Positions 6,379-13,761 of a DNA stretch of 13,934 nucleotides are shown one piece after another. Position 1 is the first letter of the stretch. Each line of letters begins with the position of its first letter. The notes beneath the pieces were generated by a model. It was not told the origin of the DNA. It did not search any database and saw only the letters and a program-made list of their open reading frames with translations. The stretch comes from Candidatus Helarchaeota archaeon (GTDB lineage: Archaea; Asgardarchaeota; Lokiarchaeia; Helarchaeales; JABXJV01). Position numbers and translations under genes: made by a program. The stretch is taken from positions 1-13,934 of the forward strand of contig JABXJV010000547.1 of the NCBI GenBank assembly GCA_013375355.1, in the 5' to 3' direction.

Positions 6379-8082
6379 TTCTGACATAACTTTCCGAGCC
6401 CAAACCACTACTAAGAAACAACCGAGGCATACAATGGTATAAAAACTAACTATTGATACTACACTTTGAAAAGTTCCATCACCAGTATTACCATAAATTA
6501 AACCTGTAAAGAAGAATACAATTAAACCTAATGCAAAATAATAATAGGGTCTTTTATACTCTCTATCATGAACCCTCTTTTGCTTTGTATAGACTTCGGT
6601 CACTACAATTTCTTCCAATACTCTTCCTTTGCTTTCTGGAGCTAGAAGGTAAGCTGTGAATAGTAGAGTAGTTAAAGGCATACCCATGAGTGCAAACATA
6701 GCTTGATAAGTGAGTCCCAGCCCTCCTAGGGATTCAGCACCATACATCATTAAAAAAGGGGAAACTATCATCGCTCCTCTTGCAATAGCCCCCATCCAGC
6801 CCATTGCAGTACTTCTAATATGGGTGGGTAACATTTCTAACGGAACAATTGTGGCTGCAGTCATTAATACAGTAAGGGACACAATTCCCATCATCCCACC
6901 AAAAATAACAAGAGCCATAAGTAGATGATTTCCAATATCGCCAACAACAAAAACAGTAGGCCAAGAGAATATAGCCCCGCCAACAAGTGTGGTACACCCG
7001 AATCTGTGTATAGTAGGGATTCTTCCCCATTTATCCATTAAAGGACCGGCTACATAATATCCAATCCCTGCTGAAAGCATTAGTGGGAGGGAGGCAAGAC
7101 CAATAAATCTTGCGGACATATTCAATTCTTTGGCAAAATAAAGCCCGAAATAAGTTACCTGAGCAAAATAAATTAAAGTGATAAGAAATCCCATAATACA
7201 TCCTAATATCATTGCACGAGCATATTGTTTCCTTAAAGGAACAGACCATCCAACCTTTGACGTTAACCCTTTCTTTTTTCGCCAATCCTCATATTTTTTC
7301 ATACCTTTAAATCGCCAAGTTTCTTTTAAGAAGAAAAACATGGGAATTATGAATATAAATCCAAAACTAGATAAGAAAAACAAACTTTGCCAAGTAGTTA
7401 ATTCTATTCCTCCAGGTAGGGTGATTTCTATTCCTATCATCTGAATGATTCCACATATAAATCCACCAACTGTATTAGTTGCAAGAACGACTCCAATTAA
7501 TCGTCCTCTTAAATGGTTTGGAGATTCTTCTGCCATTATGATTGTAACAATATCTGCTGATAAGAAATAATTTGCAAAAATTCTTAAGATAAGAAAGATT
7601 ACTAAACCAATAGTGCCACGAGGAGTTAAACCAGTTAAAGTTGTGAATGTAATAAAACATACTGCAGTAATAAGGGTTAAAGGTCTACGTCCATATTTAT
7701 CAACGAAATATTTAAATGAAACTGCAAGAACAACTCCACTGCCCGCTATGCTTAAAATTATGCCCATCATAACAGGATTGTTCGATATACCAAAATGTTC
7801 GAACAGCCCTTGGTTTTGCTGGAGTATATCAATTTGTTCTCCAACATTTCCCATAGCTAAAGTTATTGCTAATGTACACCATCCATCAAAAAATGTTACA
7901 ACTCCAGCAAAAAAGAGAACAAACCAAAGGTATAAAGTCATTTTAGTTGCAGGACTAGTTTCTGCCCTTCTTTTTTCTCGAAGTTTTTTCCTTGCTTCCC
8001 TTGATAGATCTTTTGAAGTATCTTTAGTTATTCTTGTCTTTTCTTCTTCTTTAACTGTGTTTTCTTTTATTTTTTCGTCCAT
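6376..8082 (-). CDS. MFS transporter, sugar-porter-like, with two extra C-terminal helices
   Basis: This 568-residue protein has a cytoplasmic charged N-tail (about 47 residues). Motif A is KYFVDKYGRRPLTL (124-137), with EESPNHLRGR (185-194), a second-half GPLMDKWGRIPT (346-357), LPTHIRSTAMGW (418-429) and APESKGRVLEEI (481-492). The last resembles the PETKG signature that ends sugar porters. After that signature, two more hydrophobic helices follow (about 513-531 and 542-562), giving about 14 rather than 12. It is probably a proton-coupled transporter of sugars or carboxylates; the substrate is unknown. The ATG has GAGGT (8089-8093) upstream and a TATA-like box near 8121-8141. It is a close paralogue of the transporter at the left edge, so an ancestral gene was duplicated and the copies are now about 5.6 kb apart. 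Confidence 0.92.
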   Translation of the reverse strand: MDEKIKENTVKEEEKTRITKDTSKDLSREARKKLREKRRAETSPATKMTLYLWFVLFFAGVVTFFDGWCTLAITLAMGNVGEQIDILQQNQGLFEHFGISNNPVMMGIILSIAGSGVVLAVSFKYFVDKYGRRPLTLITAVCFITFTTLTGLTPRGTIGLVIFLILRIFANYFLSADIVTIIMAEESPNHLRGRLIGVVLATNTVGGFICGIIQMIGIEITLPGGIELTTWQSLFFLSSFGFIFIIPMFFFLKETWRFKGMKKYEDWRKKKGLTSKVGWSVPLRKQYARAMILGCIMGFLITLIYFAQVTYFGLYFAKELNMSARFIGLASLPLMLSAGIGYYVAGPLMDKWGRIPTIHRFGCTTLVGGAIFSWPTVFVVGDIGNHLLMALVIFGGMMGIVSLTVLMTAATIVPLEMLPTHIRSTAMGWMGAIARGAMIVSPFLMMYGAESLGGLGLTYQAMFALMGMPLTTLLFTAYLLAPESKGRVLEEIVVTEVYTKQKRVHDREYKRPYYYFALGLIVFFFTGLIYGNTGDGTFQSVVSIVSFYTIVCLGCFLVVVWARKVMSE

Positions 8083-8120
8083 ATCTAGACCTCATTTGAA
8101 ATTCTGGAAAACATTTTAAA

Positions 8121-8145
8121 ATAAATATTTATATATATAATTTTT
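8121..8145. promoter_or_regulatory. TATA-like region between divergent MFS gene and microprotein gene
   Basis: ATAAATATTTATATATATAA, followed by TTTTT, is the only strong TATA-like element in this 133-base divergent gap. On the minus strand it sits 40-60 bases before the transporter ATG. On the plus strand it is about 75-90 bases before the microprotein ATG, leaving a leader of about 50 bases. It may serve both genes. Confidence 0.45.
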
Positions 8146-8151
8146 ACTAAC

Positions 8152-8174
8152 TGTAAAAGTACAAGACTCTTACA
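8152..8174. promoter_or_regulatory. Imperfect inverted repeat, possible operator
   Basis: TGTAAAAG (8152-8159) and CTCTTACA (8167-8174) form an inverted repeat with one mismatch and a 7-base spacer, just downstream of the TATA-like box in plus-strand sense. The half-site TGTAAAA is the same as in the perfect palindrome at 5075-5102, so a shared regulator is possible. The spacing differs and the motif is AT-rich, so chance is not excluded. Confidence 0.25.
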
Positions 8175-8200
8175 AAAAATAGTACTTCAGCTATTAAGGA

Positions 8201-8207
8201 AAAGGAG
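8201..8207 (+). promoter_or_regulatory. Ribosome-binding site of the 55-aa microprotein
   Basis: AAAGGAG lies 8 bases before the ATG at 8216, the ideal spacing. This site is the main argument that the short reading frame is translated. Confidence 0.7.
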
Positions 8208-8215
8208 TTTTAAGA

Positions 8216-8383
8216 ATGGAAAACTACAAAGCATATACGATTTTGTTCATCGGAGTAAATCTATTTTTGATTCTAGTCACAATAGTTTATTTTGTGTTTT
8301 TTAAGAGCGACCTCGTATTTAATTTATCAGATTCATTAGATACAAATACTATATTACTTCTAGCTTGCTTAATTTATCTCTAA
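8216..8383 (+). CDS. Small membrane protein, 55 aa, unknown function
   Basis: The ATG at 8216 opens a 55-codon frame ending in TAA at 8381-8383. It begins MENYKAYTILFIGVNLFLIL. Residues 7-29 are a strong transmembrane helix, followed by a polar stretch KSDLVFNLSDSLDTN (30-44) and a hydrophobic end ILLLACLIYL (46-55). That end is too short for a normal second helix and may lie at the membrane face. The AAAGGAG ribosome-binding site supports translation. It is divergent from the MFS gene and convergent with the gene at 8442, so it stands alone. No family is recognised. It might assist or regulate the neighbouring transporter, or be the remnant of a longer two-helix protein. Confidence 0.65.
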   Translation: MENYKAYTILFIGVNLFLILVTIVYFVFFKSDLVFNLSDSLDTNTILLLACLIYL

Positions 8384-8443
8384 AGTCTCTTTAGGGAAAT
8401 TATTTAAATAAATTAGAGTAAAAATATTAACTCTATTTTATTT
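8380..8443. terminator. Possible hairpin terminators between convergent genes
   Basis: CTAAAG-TCT-CTTTAG (8380-8394) overlaps the microprotein stop. Further on, TAGAGT (8414-8419) pairs with ACTCTA (8430-8435) and is followed on the plus strand by TTTTATTT; the minus strand has a T5 run at 8424-8420. The short convergent gap therefore could stop transcription from both sides. The stems are short and weak. Confidence 0.3.
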
Positions 8444-9023
8444 AAATTAATTCATTCAGAATACTTTTAGCTCTTTCAGTATTAAATATTCCACAGACAC
8501 AAGGTTTTGCTAATTTTTCAGCAGCTTTTTCAATTGTTGTTTTTCCAATTTTAATCTTTTCCACATAAGATTCTATAGACTGGGGAGATATACAGTGATG
8601 TCCGCACATAGTTGTAATTTCTAAAGTCTTTTCTGAAGCTAAGAGCTCTTTTTTTCCAAAAACTCCCAATGAAAGATGAACTGTATGCATTTTTAACCCA
8701 ACATTTTCAACAGCATTTTGAATTTCAGAAATTAATCCACTTACAACAATAGAAATTCCTAAATCCTCATTTTTTAGAGTTTTTAAGATTTCTTTTACAG
8801 TTTCAATATCTGTAAAAGCTGCTGTGATTGCTGGGGAGATTCTCCATAGATTTTCCATCATAATATTTGCTGGATTATGCTGTTTAAATATTTCTCCGAT
8901 TCGAATGAGTTTTTCTCGAGTATCTGGTTTTTTATCATTTATTCCTGTTGCGGCCATTGCGAGCATAGCATAATCACTCTTAAGGGCTTCTTCATTTCCT
9001 TGTCTATGTAAAGTATGAGTCAT
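8442..9023 (-). CDS. Conserved-looking cysteine-motif protein of unknown function, 193 aa
   Basis: This is a soluble 193-residue protein with no membrane segment. It begins MTHTLHRQGNEEALKSDYAM and has an alpha/beta character. The C-terminal third has TTMCGHHCIS (Cys140, Cys144) and AKPCVCGIFNTERA (Cys175, Cys177); four cysteines with two histidines could hold an Fe-S cluster or other metal. The start is firm: GAGGTGA (9028-9034) lies just before the ATG. It follows the ferredoxin-like gene by 18 bases, so the two are surely cotranslated and probably act together, perhaps with the ferredoxin passing electrons to it. I have a faint memory of similar ferredoxin-plus-MTHTLHR pairs in anaerobes but cannot name the family, and I assign no reaction. 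Confidence 0.85.
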   Translation of the reverse strand: MTHTLHRQGNEEALKSDYAMLAMAATGINDKKPDTREKLIRIGEIFKQHNPANIMMENLWRISPAITAAFTDIETVKEILKTLKNEDLGISIVVSGLISEIQNAVENVGLKMHTVHLSLGVFGKKELLASEKTLEITTMCGHHCISPQSIESYVEKIKIGKTTIEKAAEKLAKPCVCGIFNTERAKSILNELI

Positions 9024-9041
9024 CTTTTCACCTCTATAAAA

Positions 9042-9743
9042 TTAAGGTTTTCCTAATCCAACATTTATTTTAGCATTTGGTCTTATTGAAAATCCTTGTT
9101 GAGATAATAGATTTGTAATAGGAATTGTGCCATTTTCTCCCACTCGTGAAATAACACCCACAGTAAATACTGTATCTATCTTTTTTTCTACCTCTTTAAT
9201 CAATTGAAACACTTGAGATGCTTTTTTAACAGATACTTTAAATTCTATAATTGCAGAAAGCACCCTCTCATTTTTTATTTCTTCTTTTATATGACCTTGA
9301 TCATTAGCAAAGAGAGCAGTGACAGGGCTTGCTTTTTCATAGTCTACACCAATTTTTGATAATTCGATGGTAAATAATTCGACATTCCTAAGACGAGTTC
9401 CTACTCCTGGTCGACCAATTTCGATTGAGACGCCTATTTCATTTACACCAAATCGACCAGTTACATCGTTAGTTTTCATTTCTTCAGTTCCTCTACCTGG
9501 AATTCCTGTTAATTTATGAGTAGCAATTACGTCACTGAAAGGATTTCGAACCAATCTAGGCCATTTTAAACGTTTCGATTTGATTGCTTTACCTGGACAT
9601 CCCGCATTTCTATAACATATAGAACATTCTACACAAAGATCTTTATCTATTTGTGCTTTATTTTCAACTAATTTGATTGCTTGAACGGGACAAACAACAA
9701 TACACTGTCCACAACCTGTGCAATGATCTTCTATTATTTCCAA
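9042..9743 (-). CDS. 2x[4Fe-4S] ferredoxin-like protein with C-terminal domain of unknown function
   Basis: This is a 233-residue protein. Residues 8-18 hold CTGCGQCIVVC followed by P, a standard 4Fe-4S motif. Residues 37-49 hold CVECSICYRNAGC followed by P, a second cluster motif with a longer last gap. Residues 60-233 form a separate domain with WPRLVRNPFSDVIATHKLTG, a GRGTEEMKTNDVTGRFG block and EIGRPGVGTRLR. I do not recognise this domain; it resembles neither standard hydrogenase nor reductase subunits. The start is TTG at 9743: GAGGGT (9755-9750) lies 6 bases upstream, no in-frame ATG precedes it, and an in-frame TGA closes the frame just above. It is the first gene of a pair with the Cys-motif protein at 8442-9023. 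It probably binds two clusters and transfers electrons in the cytoplasm. Confidence 0.87.
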   Translation of the reverse strand: MEIIEDHCTGCGQCIVVCPVQAIKLVENKAQIDKDLCVECSICYRNAGCPGKAIKSKRLKWPRLVRNPFSDVIATHKLTGIPGRGTEEMKTNDVTGRFGVNEIGVSIEIGRPGVGTRLRNVELFTIELSKIGVDYEKASPVTALFANDQGHIKEEIKNERVLSAIIEFKVSVKKASQVFQLIKEVEKKIDTVFTVGVISRVGENGTIPITNLLSQQGFSIRPNAKINVGLGKP

Positions 9744-9749
9744 ATTAAT

Positions 9750-9803
9750 ACCCTCAATTATTGTTCATTGCTAAATATTTATCTATTTCAAGATATAATA
9801 TCT
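9750..9803 (-). promoter_or_regulatory. Ribosome-binding site and possible promoter of the ferredoxin-like gene
   Basis: GAGGGT (complement of 9750-9755) decides the TTG start at 9743. Further up, GATAAATATTTAGC and the near-palindrome AGATATAATATCT (9791-9803) are TATA-like, giving this two-gene unit its own promoter within the 82-base gap after the methyltransferase gene. The ribosome site is convincing; the promoter is a guess. Confidence 0.4.
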
Positions 9804-9825
9804 AATATTAAGCAGATATCCATTT

Positions 9826-10599
9826 TCATTTTATTGCTTTTATACATATTCTATTCATTTGAGCTTCTAAGATTGAATCTCCCTTTGATTTAAAAATGTT
9901 CAATAAGTAATTCAAGTATTTTTCTCGTTTTTTAGCGGGCAATTGAGAGAGGATCGCTACGAGGGGACCAGTTTGTAGCCAAGCAATTAGATCTTCTAGT
10001 GTTTCAAATTTTACTTTTTGAGTTACTTTTTTTATTTGGACATCATTAAATCCAATTGAAGATAATAATTTCATTAAGATCTTAGGATTAGTTAATCTCG
10101 ATGGAAATTTCCAGTTTTTGAAGTATTGTGATAGATTTAATGACTGAATTGTGGCTATAAATAATGGTATATATTGATGTAAGCCTCCTGCTGGGATTTG
10201 AGCCAAAATTCGACCTTCTGGTAATAAAATATTATAGATTTTTACAAATAAATCTCGAGTATTTTCAATCCAATGAAGGGCTGAATTGCTATAAACAGCA
10301 TTAAATTGGACCTCCGGCTCGTATTGAAGGATATTTGCCTTTATAAACTTTAGATTTTTTAGACCCCAATTTTTGAGATTAAAATTTGCCTTATCGATCA
10401 TATCTTGACTGTTATCGAGTCCAATTACCAGTCCTCCTGGATTTTTTTTAGCAATTTCCATGGTTAAACGTCCGGTTCCACACCCAATATCTAAGATCTT
10501 CTCCCCGTTTTTTATATTCAATTCATTAATTAGCTTCATTCCTATTTCAAATTGAGCAAAAGACTTTGAGTCGTATAATTCCGCCTTCCAAGCTTTCAA
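9826..10599 (-). CDS. Class I SAM-dependent methyltransferase (Tam/BioC-like)
   Basis: The 257-residue product begins MKAWKAELYDSKSFAQFEIG, as do trans-aconitate-methyltransferase-like proteins. SAM motif I is KILDIGCGTGRLTMEIA (34-50), motif II is VIGLDNSQDMIDKA (58-71), then ANILQYEP (88-95) and FNAVYSNSALHWIEN (99-113). All the elements of a Rossmann methyltransferase are present and the length is normal for the group. The acceptor substrate cannot be told. It starts with TTG at 10599: a TAA lies directly before it in frame, and AGGAG (10615-10611) sits 11 bases upstream, a slightly long spacing. It lies 25 bases after the glycosidase-like gene, so it is probably the last gene of that leftward operon. 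Confidence 0.9.
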   Translation of the reverse strand: MKAWKAELYDSKSFAQFEIGMKLINELNIKNGEKILDIGCGTGRLTMEIAKKNPGGLVIGLDNSQDMIDKANFNLKNWGLKNLKFIKANILQYEPEVQFNAVYSNSALHWIENTRDLFVKIYNILLPEGRILAQIPAGGLHQYIPLFIATIQSLNLSQYFKNWKFPSRLTNPKILMKLLSSIGFNDVQIKKVTQKVKFETLEDLIAWLQTGPLVAILSQLPAKKREKYLNYLLNIFKSKGDSILEAQMNRICIKAIK

Positions 10600-10624
10600 T
10601 TATCTTAATTCTCCTGATTTTTAA

Positions 10625-13057
10625 TTAAATTAATATTTTAAGATTTTGTTTTCCATTCTTATCTAATTGAATCTTTATTGTAAGGCTTAATGAATCATAA
10701 TACCAGCCCTTATTCTCAAAATCCAATTCGGATTTGGAGGAAAATTCGGGAAGTTCACTCTCACTATCGGATATTTGGTCTGGTTTTTTCTTAGAAAAAG
10801 CCAAAATTGTGACTTTAGAAGAAGGCAACTCTTCAGTTTTAATGGTTAATTCATTATCCGCGTATTTAATGAAAGGGAATTGCTTATTACTACAAGTTAC
10901 AAATTTTTCTGGATTTCCAATTATTGCAATATCCCCATTAATGAGTGGGGCTAATATATAATATTTATGTTCATTCTTTTTCAAAATTTGGAAAATTTGA
11001 GTGCCATTAGAAATTTCTTGGAAAGTTTTTTTATTAAAATCATATAATATATATTCTCCAGTAATTTCAAGCTCTTTTAATTTAAAACTTTTCTTCTTAA
11101 TCCTCTTTGGATATAAATTAAGTACTAATACATAATACCACTCAAGTTCACCTTTTATTGATACGGTACTTGAGATATAGTAAGTTGAATGCTTTTTGAA
11201 CATAAAATCGACTGCAGTTAATGGACGATCTGGTTTTAATAACAATCCATCTTCTCTGCATGTTTTTATTAGAAGTTTACGATTTAAATATCCTATTGGA
11301 TCCCCAGGACCTACAATACCAGCGCTTAATATTGATAATAAAGTTTCTAGTTCAGTAAATTTTTCTTTATAAAATAAACCTGGTTGGGAGGATGACCTAA
11401 AAGTATCCTTTGATGGCCATAACCCTATAGCATAACCAAAGATTGGAACTTGTGTTAGATGTGGAACGTATCCTGTTTTAGGAAACCTTGCATTATAATC
11501 CCCACCCATTCTAGCATTAGTTACATTATTAAGTTCAATACTTTGAAGATACATGGCCGGAGTCGCCATACAATATTGTAACGTGATTCCATATTTAGCT
11601 GCCGCATTTCCCATATCTAAAAGCCATTTACGTGCATGAAGAACATCATTTCTTAAATATTTGAACTTTCTAAATTGGTTATTCATCCAATCTTGTTCAT
11701 ACATTACCAAACCCCAAGATTTTGCCCGTTTCATCAACATATCCCAAAATTCAAATTCTAATGGTAGTCCCCAAGGATTCAATGTTCGACCTACTATGTG
11801 GAATTTAAATTGTTTGGTATATTCAGACCTTCCATGAAACCAACGACCGTGGCAGGTAATAGGTTTTCCCAATTTTTTTTGGAGAGCTTCAATTCCGTCT
11901 GGAAATTCATGTTTTTTAAACTCCCATTTCTTAATCCCACCATTTAAGATGAGCATATTGATATATGGAGGCACCCATGCATAGGCTTTATAATAAAACC
12001 ATGAATCAAATTGATAGTAACCAAATGGGATTCGTGTTTTTTTTACATATTCCAAAAGTTTCTCGTAAGTTTGTTGATAATTCATTCCCTTTTCTTTATT
12101 ATAATAATAATGTGCGCCATTATCAGTCCAATATCCTAAGTATGAAAGGATTTGATCTGCATAAGCCGAATGTGGTCTTCTATGATAGAATTTTAAAAGA
12201 ATTTCCCCCCATTTTTTGAATGTCTCATTAATTCCTCTTCCAAAATACATTAAGAATCGGAATTTAAAGTCCTTAGGAATTGATTCGACCTCTCCCGCAA
12301 TCCCACAATTAACAGTTTCGGTTTGAGTTATCATACCAACAAGAAAATTATTCATTGATGAAATAATAAAAGCATTCAACTCATCATCATAAAACATGAC
12401 TGGTGAAGAAGTGTGTTTTAATTTTTTTGTTGGAGGACAAAATATCGAATTTTTAAAAGCAAAAATTTTGGTATTTGGACTTTCATTTTCAAAACATGGA
12501 AACATAGTATTTGGTTTATTAAATTTTCCAATAGCAGTGGATTTTAATTCTTGAGGAAATTCTTGTTCAAAAATGATAAATGGTTGATTTGGGTATTGAT
12601 AAAAACTCGTCTGAAATGATAAATTCTTTTTATCCAATTCCCAAATTAAAGTAAATTTTTTATATCCACCTAAATCATTATTACCTTTTTCTTCTTCAAA
12701 ACCTTTTAAAGTGAGGGGTTGTTCTCCTTTTTTACTTGGAGATGAAGAATACCACTTTTTCTTATAATGTATTTTTACTATACCATTTGTAAGTTGCCTT
12801 TTCTCTCCAAAATGTATGGAATATTGACCTGTAGCTGAATCAATTCTCAATTCGGGTTCATTTTTTTGAATTGAAATTTGAGGGGTTATTATTCCTTTCT
12901 TAACCTTCTTAAAATCTTGCTTCGAATATTTGTAAGTTGCATCATTAGAAGCTATCAAGTTAAATCCAAATGGCATTGCAAAATAAACTACAACAATTAA
13001 AACGATTAAAATGATGATAATCCTTAAAATAATCCATAACATTTGGTAAATATCCAT
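10625..13057 (-). CDS. Membrane-anchored glycosidase-like protein (GH36/clan GH-D-like), 810 aa
   Basis: A single N-terminal hydrophobic helix (about 7-29) anchors the protein. Residues 60-290 look like a beta-rich N-domain. Residues about 305-600 read like a TIM barrel of the alpha-galactosidase clan: YLGYWTDNGAHYYY (306-319), FGYYQFDSWF (345-354), GLVMYEQDW (449-457), NARMGGDYNAR (514-524) and GPGDPIG (583-589). By analogy, Asp456 could be the nucleophile and Asp520 the acid/base. A beta-type C-domain follows, and a Ser/Glu-rich stretch (about residues 740-780) precedes the end. The ATG has GGAG 8 bases upstream. Lysines are denser after the helix than before it, so by the positive-inside rule the large domain might be cytoplasmic rather than outside. 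Cotranscription with ribokinase and deoC suggests sugar release or remodelling. The family assignment is from motifs only. Confidence 0.65.
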   Translation of the reverse strand: MDIYQMLWIILRIIIILIVLIVVVYFAMPFGFNLIASNDATYKYSKQDFKKVKKGIITPQISIQKNEPELRIDSATGQYSIHFGEKRQLTNGIVKIHYKKKWYSSSPSKKGEQPLTLKGFEEEKGNNDLGGYKKFTLIWELDKKNLSFQTSFYQYPNQPFIIFEQEFPQELKSTAIGKFNKPNTMFPCFENESPNTKIFAFKNSIFCPPTKKLKHTSSPVMFYDDELNAFIISSMNNFLVGMITQTETVNCGIAGEVESIPKDFKFRFLMYFGRGINETFKKWGEILLKFYHRRPHSAYADQILSYLGYWTDNGAHYYYNKEKGMNYQQTYEKLLEYVKKTRIPFGYYQFDSWFYYKAYAWVPPYINMLILNGGIKKWEFKKHEFPDGIEALQKKLGKPITCHGRWFHGRSEYTKQFKFHIVGRTLNPWGLPLEFEFWDMLMKRAKSWGLVMYEQDWMNNQFRKFKYLRNDVLHARKWLLDMGNAAAKYGITLQYCMATPAMYLQSIELNNVTNARMGGDYNARFPKTGYVPHLTQVPIFGYAIGLWPSKDTFRSSSQPGLFYKEKFTELETLLSILSAGIVGPGDPIGYLNRKLLIKTCREDGLLLKPDRPLTAVDFMFKKHSTYYISSTVSIKGELEWYYVLVLNLYPKRIKKKSFKLKELEITGEYILYDFNKKTFQEISNGTQIFQILKKNEHKYYILAPLINGDIAIIGNPEKFVTCSNKQFPFIKYADNELTIKTEELPSSKVTILAFSKKKPDQISDSESELPEFSSKSELDFENKGWYYDSLSLTIKIQLDKNGKQNLKILI

Positions 13058-13089
13058 TCTTTTTTCTCCAAAGTACCCCTTAATTTTGA

Positions 13090-13746
13090 TTATTTTTTTA
13101 GACTCTCTCTTACAATTTTTACTCCGGAACTAGCACCAATTCTATTCGCCCCTGCTTCGATCATTGATATAGCAGTTTTATAGTCACGAATTCCACCTGA
13201 TGCTTTAACTCCAATTTTGTCTCCAACTGTTTTTCTCATTAGTTTTACATCTTCTAAAGTTGCACCTCCCGAACTGAATCCCGTGGATGTCTTAACAAAA
13301 TCTGCTCCTGCCCTTACTGCAATTTGGCAAGCTTTAACTTTTTCATCATCGTTTAATAAACAACATTCAATAATGACCTTTAAACGGGCTTTTCCATTTA
13401 TAGCCTCAACTATGGCTCTTATTTCATCTTCAACTATGCCAAATTTCTGATATTTTAATGCCCCGATATTAATTACTATGTCAATTTCTTGTGCGCCATT
13501 TTTGATTCCATCTTTAGCCTCAAAAACTTTGGATTGTGTGGTCGTTGCACCTAATGGGAATCCAATAACAATGCATGTTTTTATGTTCGTATCTTTTAAT
13601 TCCTTGCTAATTAAAATCGCATTACAAGGATTCACACAGACAGAAGCAAAACCATGTTCTTTTGCCTCATTACACAGTTGAATAATTTGATCCTCAGTTG
13701 CATCAGGTTTTAATAATGTATGATCTATATATTCAGCAATTTTCAT
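13090..13746 (-). CDS. deoC: Deoxyribose-phosphate aldolase
   Basis: This 218-residue class I aldolase splits 2-deoxyribose 5-phosphate into glyceraldehyde 3-phosphate and acetaldehyde in the cytoplasm. The family marks are all present: [12 protein letters not shown] (6-17), VCVNPCNA (37-44), [10 protein letters not shown] (61-70), EIDIVINIG (87-95, with the conserved Asp), DFVKTSTGF (149-157, with the Schiff-base Lys152) and GVKASGGIR (179-187, with the second Lys181). The length is normal for the short archaeal and bacterial form. It starts 15 bases after the ribokinase stop and ends 32 bases before the glycosidase-like gene. The ribosome-binding site is weak, so translation may be coupled to the gene before it. 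Confidence 0.97.
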   Translation of the reverse strand: MKIAEYIDHTLLKPDATEDQIIQLCNEAKEHGFASVCVNPCNAILISKELKDTNIKTCIVIGFPLGATTTQSKVFEAKDGIKNGAQEIDIVINIGALKYQKFGIVEDEIRAIVEAINGKARLKVIIECCLLNDDEKVKACQIAVRAGADFVKTSTGFSSGGATLEDVKLMRKTVGDKIGVKASGGIRDYKTAISMIEAGANRIGASSGVKIVRESLKK

Positions 13747-13761
13747 GATTGTTCAAGCCAT

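Noticed and set aside
6815..7285. Alternative minus-strand frames rich in Cys, Tyr and Trp inside the MFS gene, considered as a sign of a frameshift
   Set aside because: The main frame is continuous over 568 codons with all MFS motifs in order, so these are off-frame readings.
7613..8119. Long plus-strand reading frame opposite the MFS gene
   Set aside because: It is the reverse-strand shadow of the N-terminal half of the transporter; a similar shadow (360-650) lies opposite the left-edge paralogue, and it has no sensible domain.
9681..9893. Plus-strand frame across the ferredoxin/methyltransferase gap
   Set aside because: It covers coding ends of two minus-strand genes, has no ribosome-binding site and low-complexity hydrophobic content from AT-rich DNA.
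13217..13681. Plus-strand frames opposite deoC
   Set aside because: deoC is unambiguous with all catalytic residues; the opposite frames are shadows.
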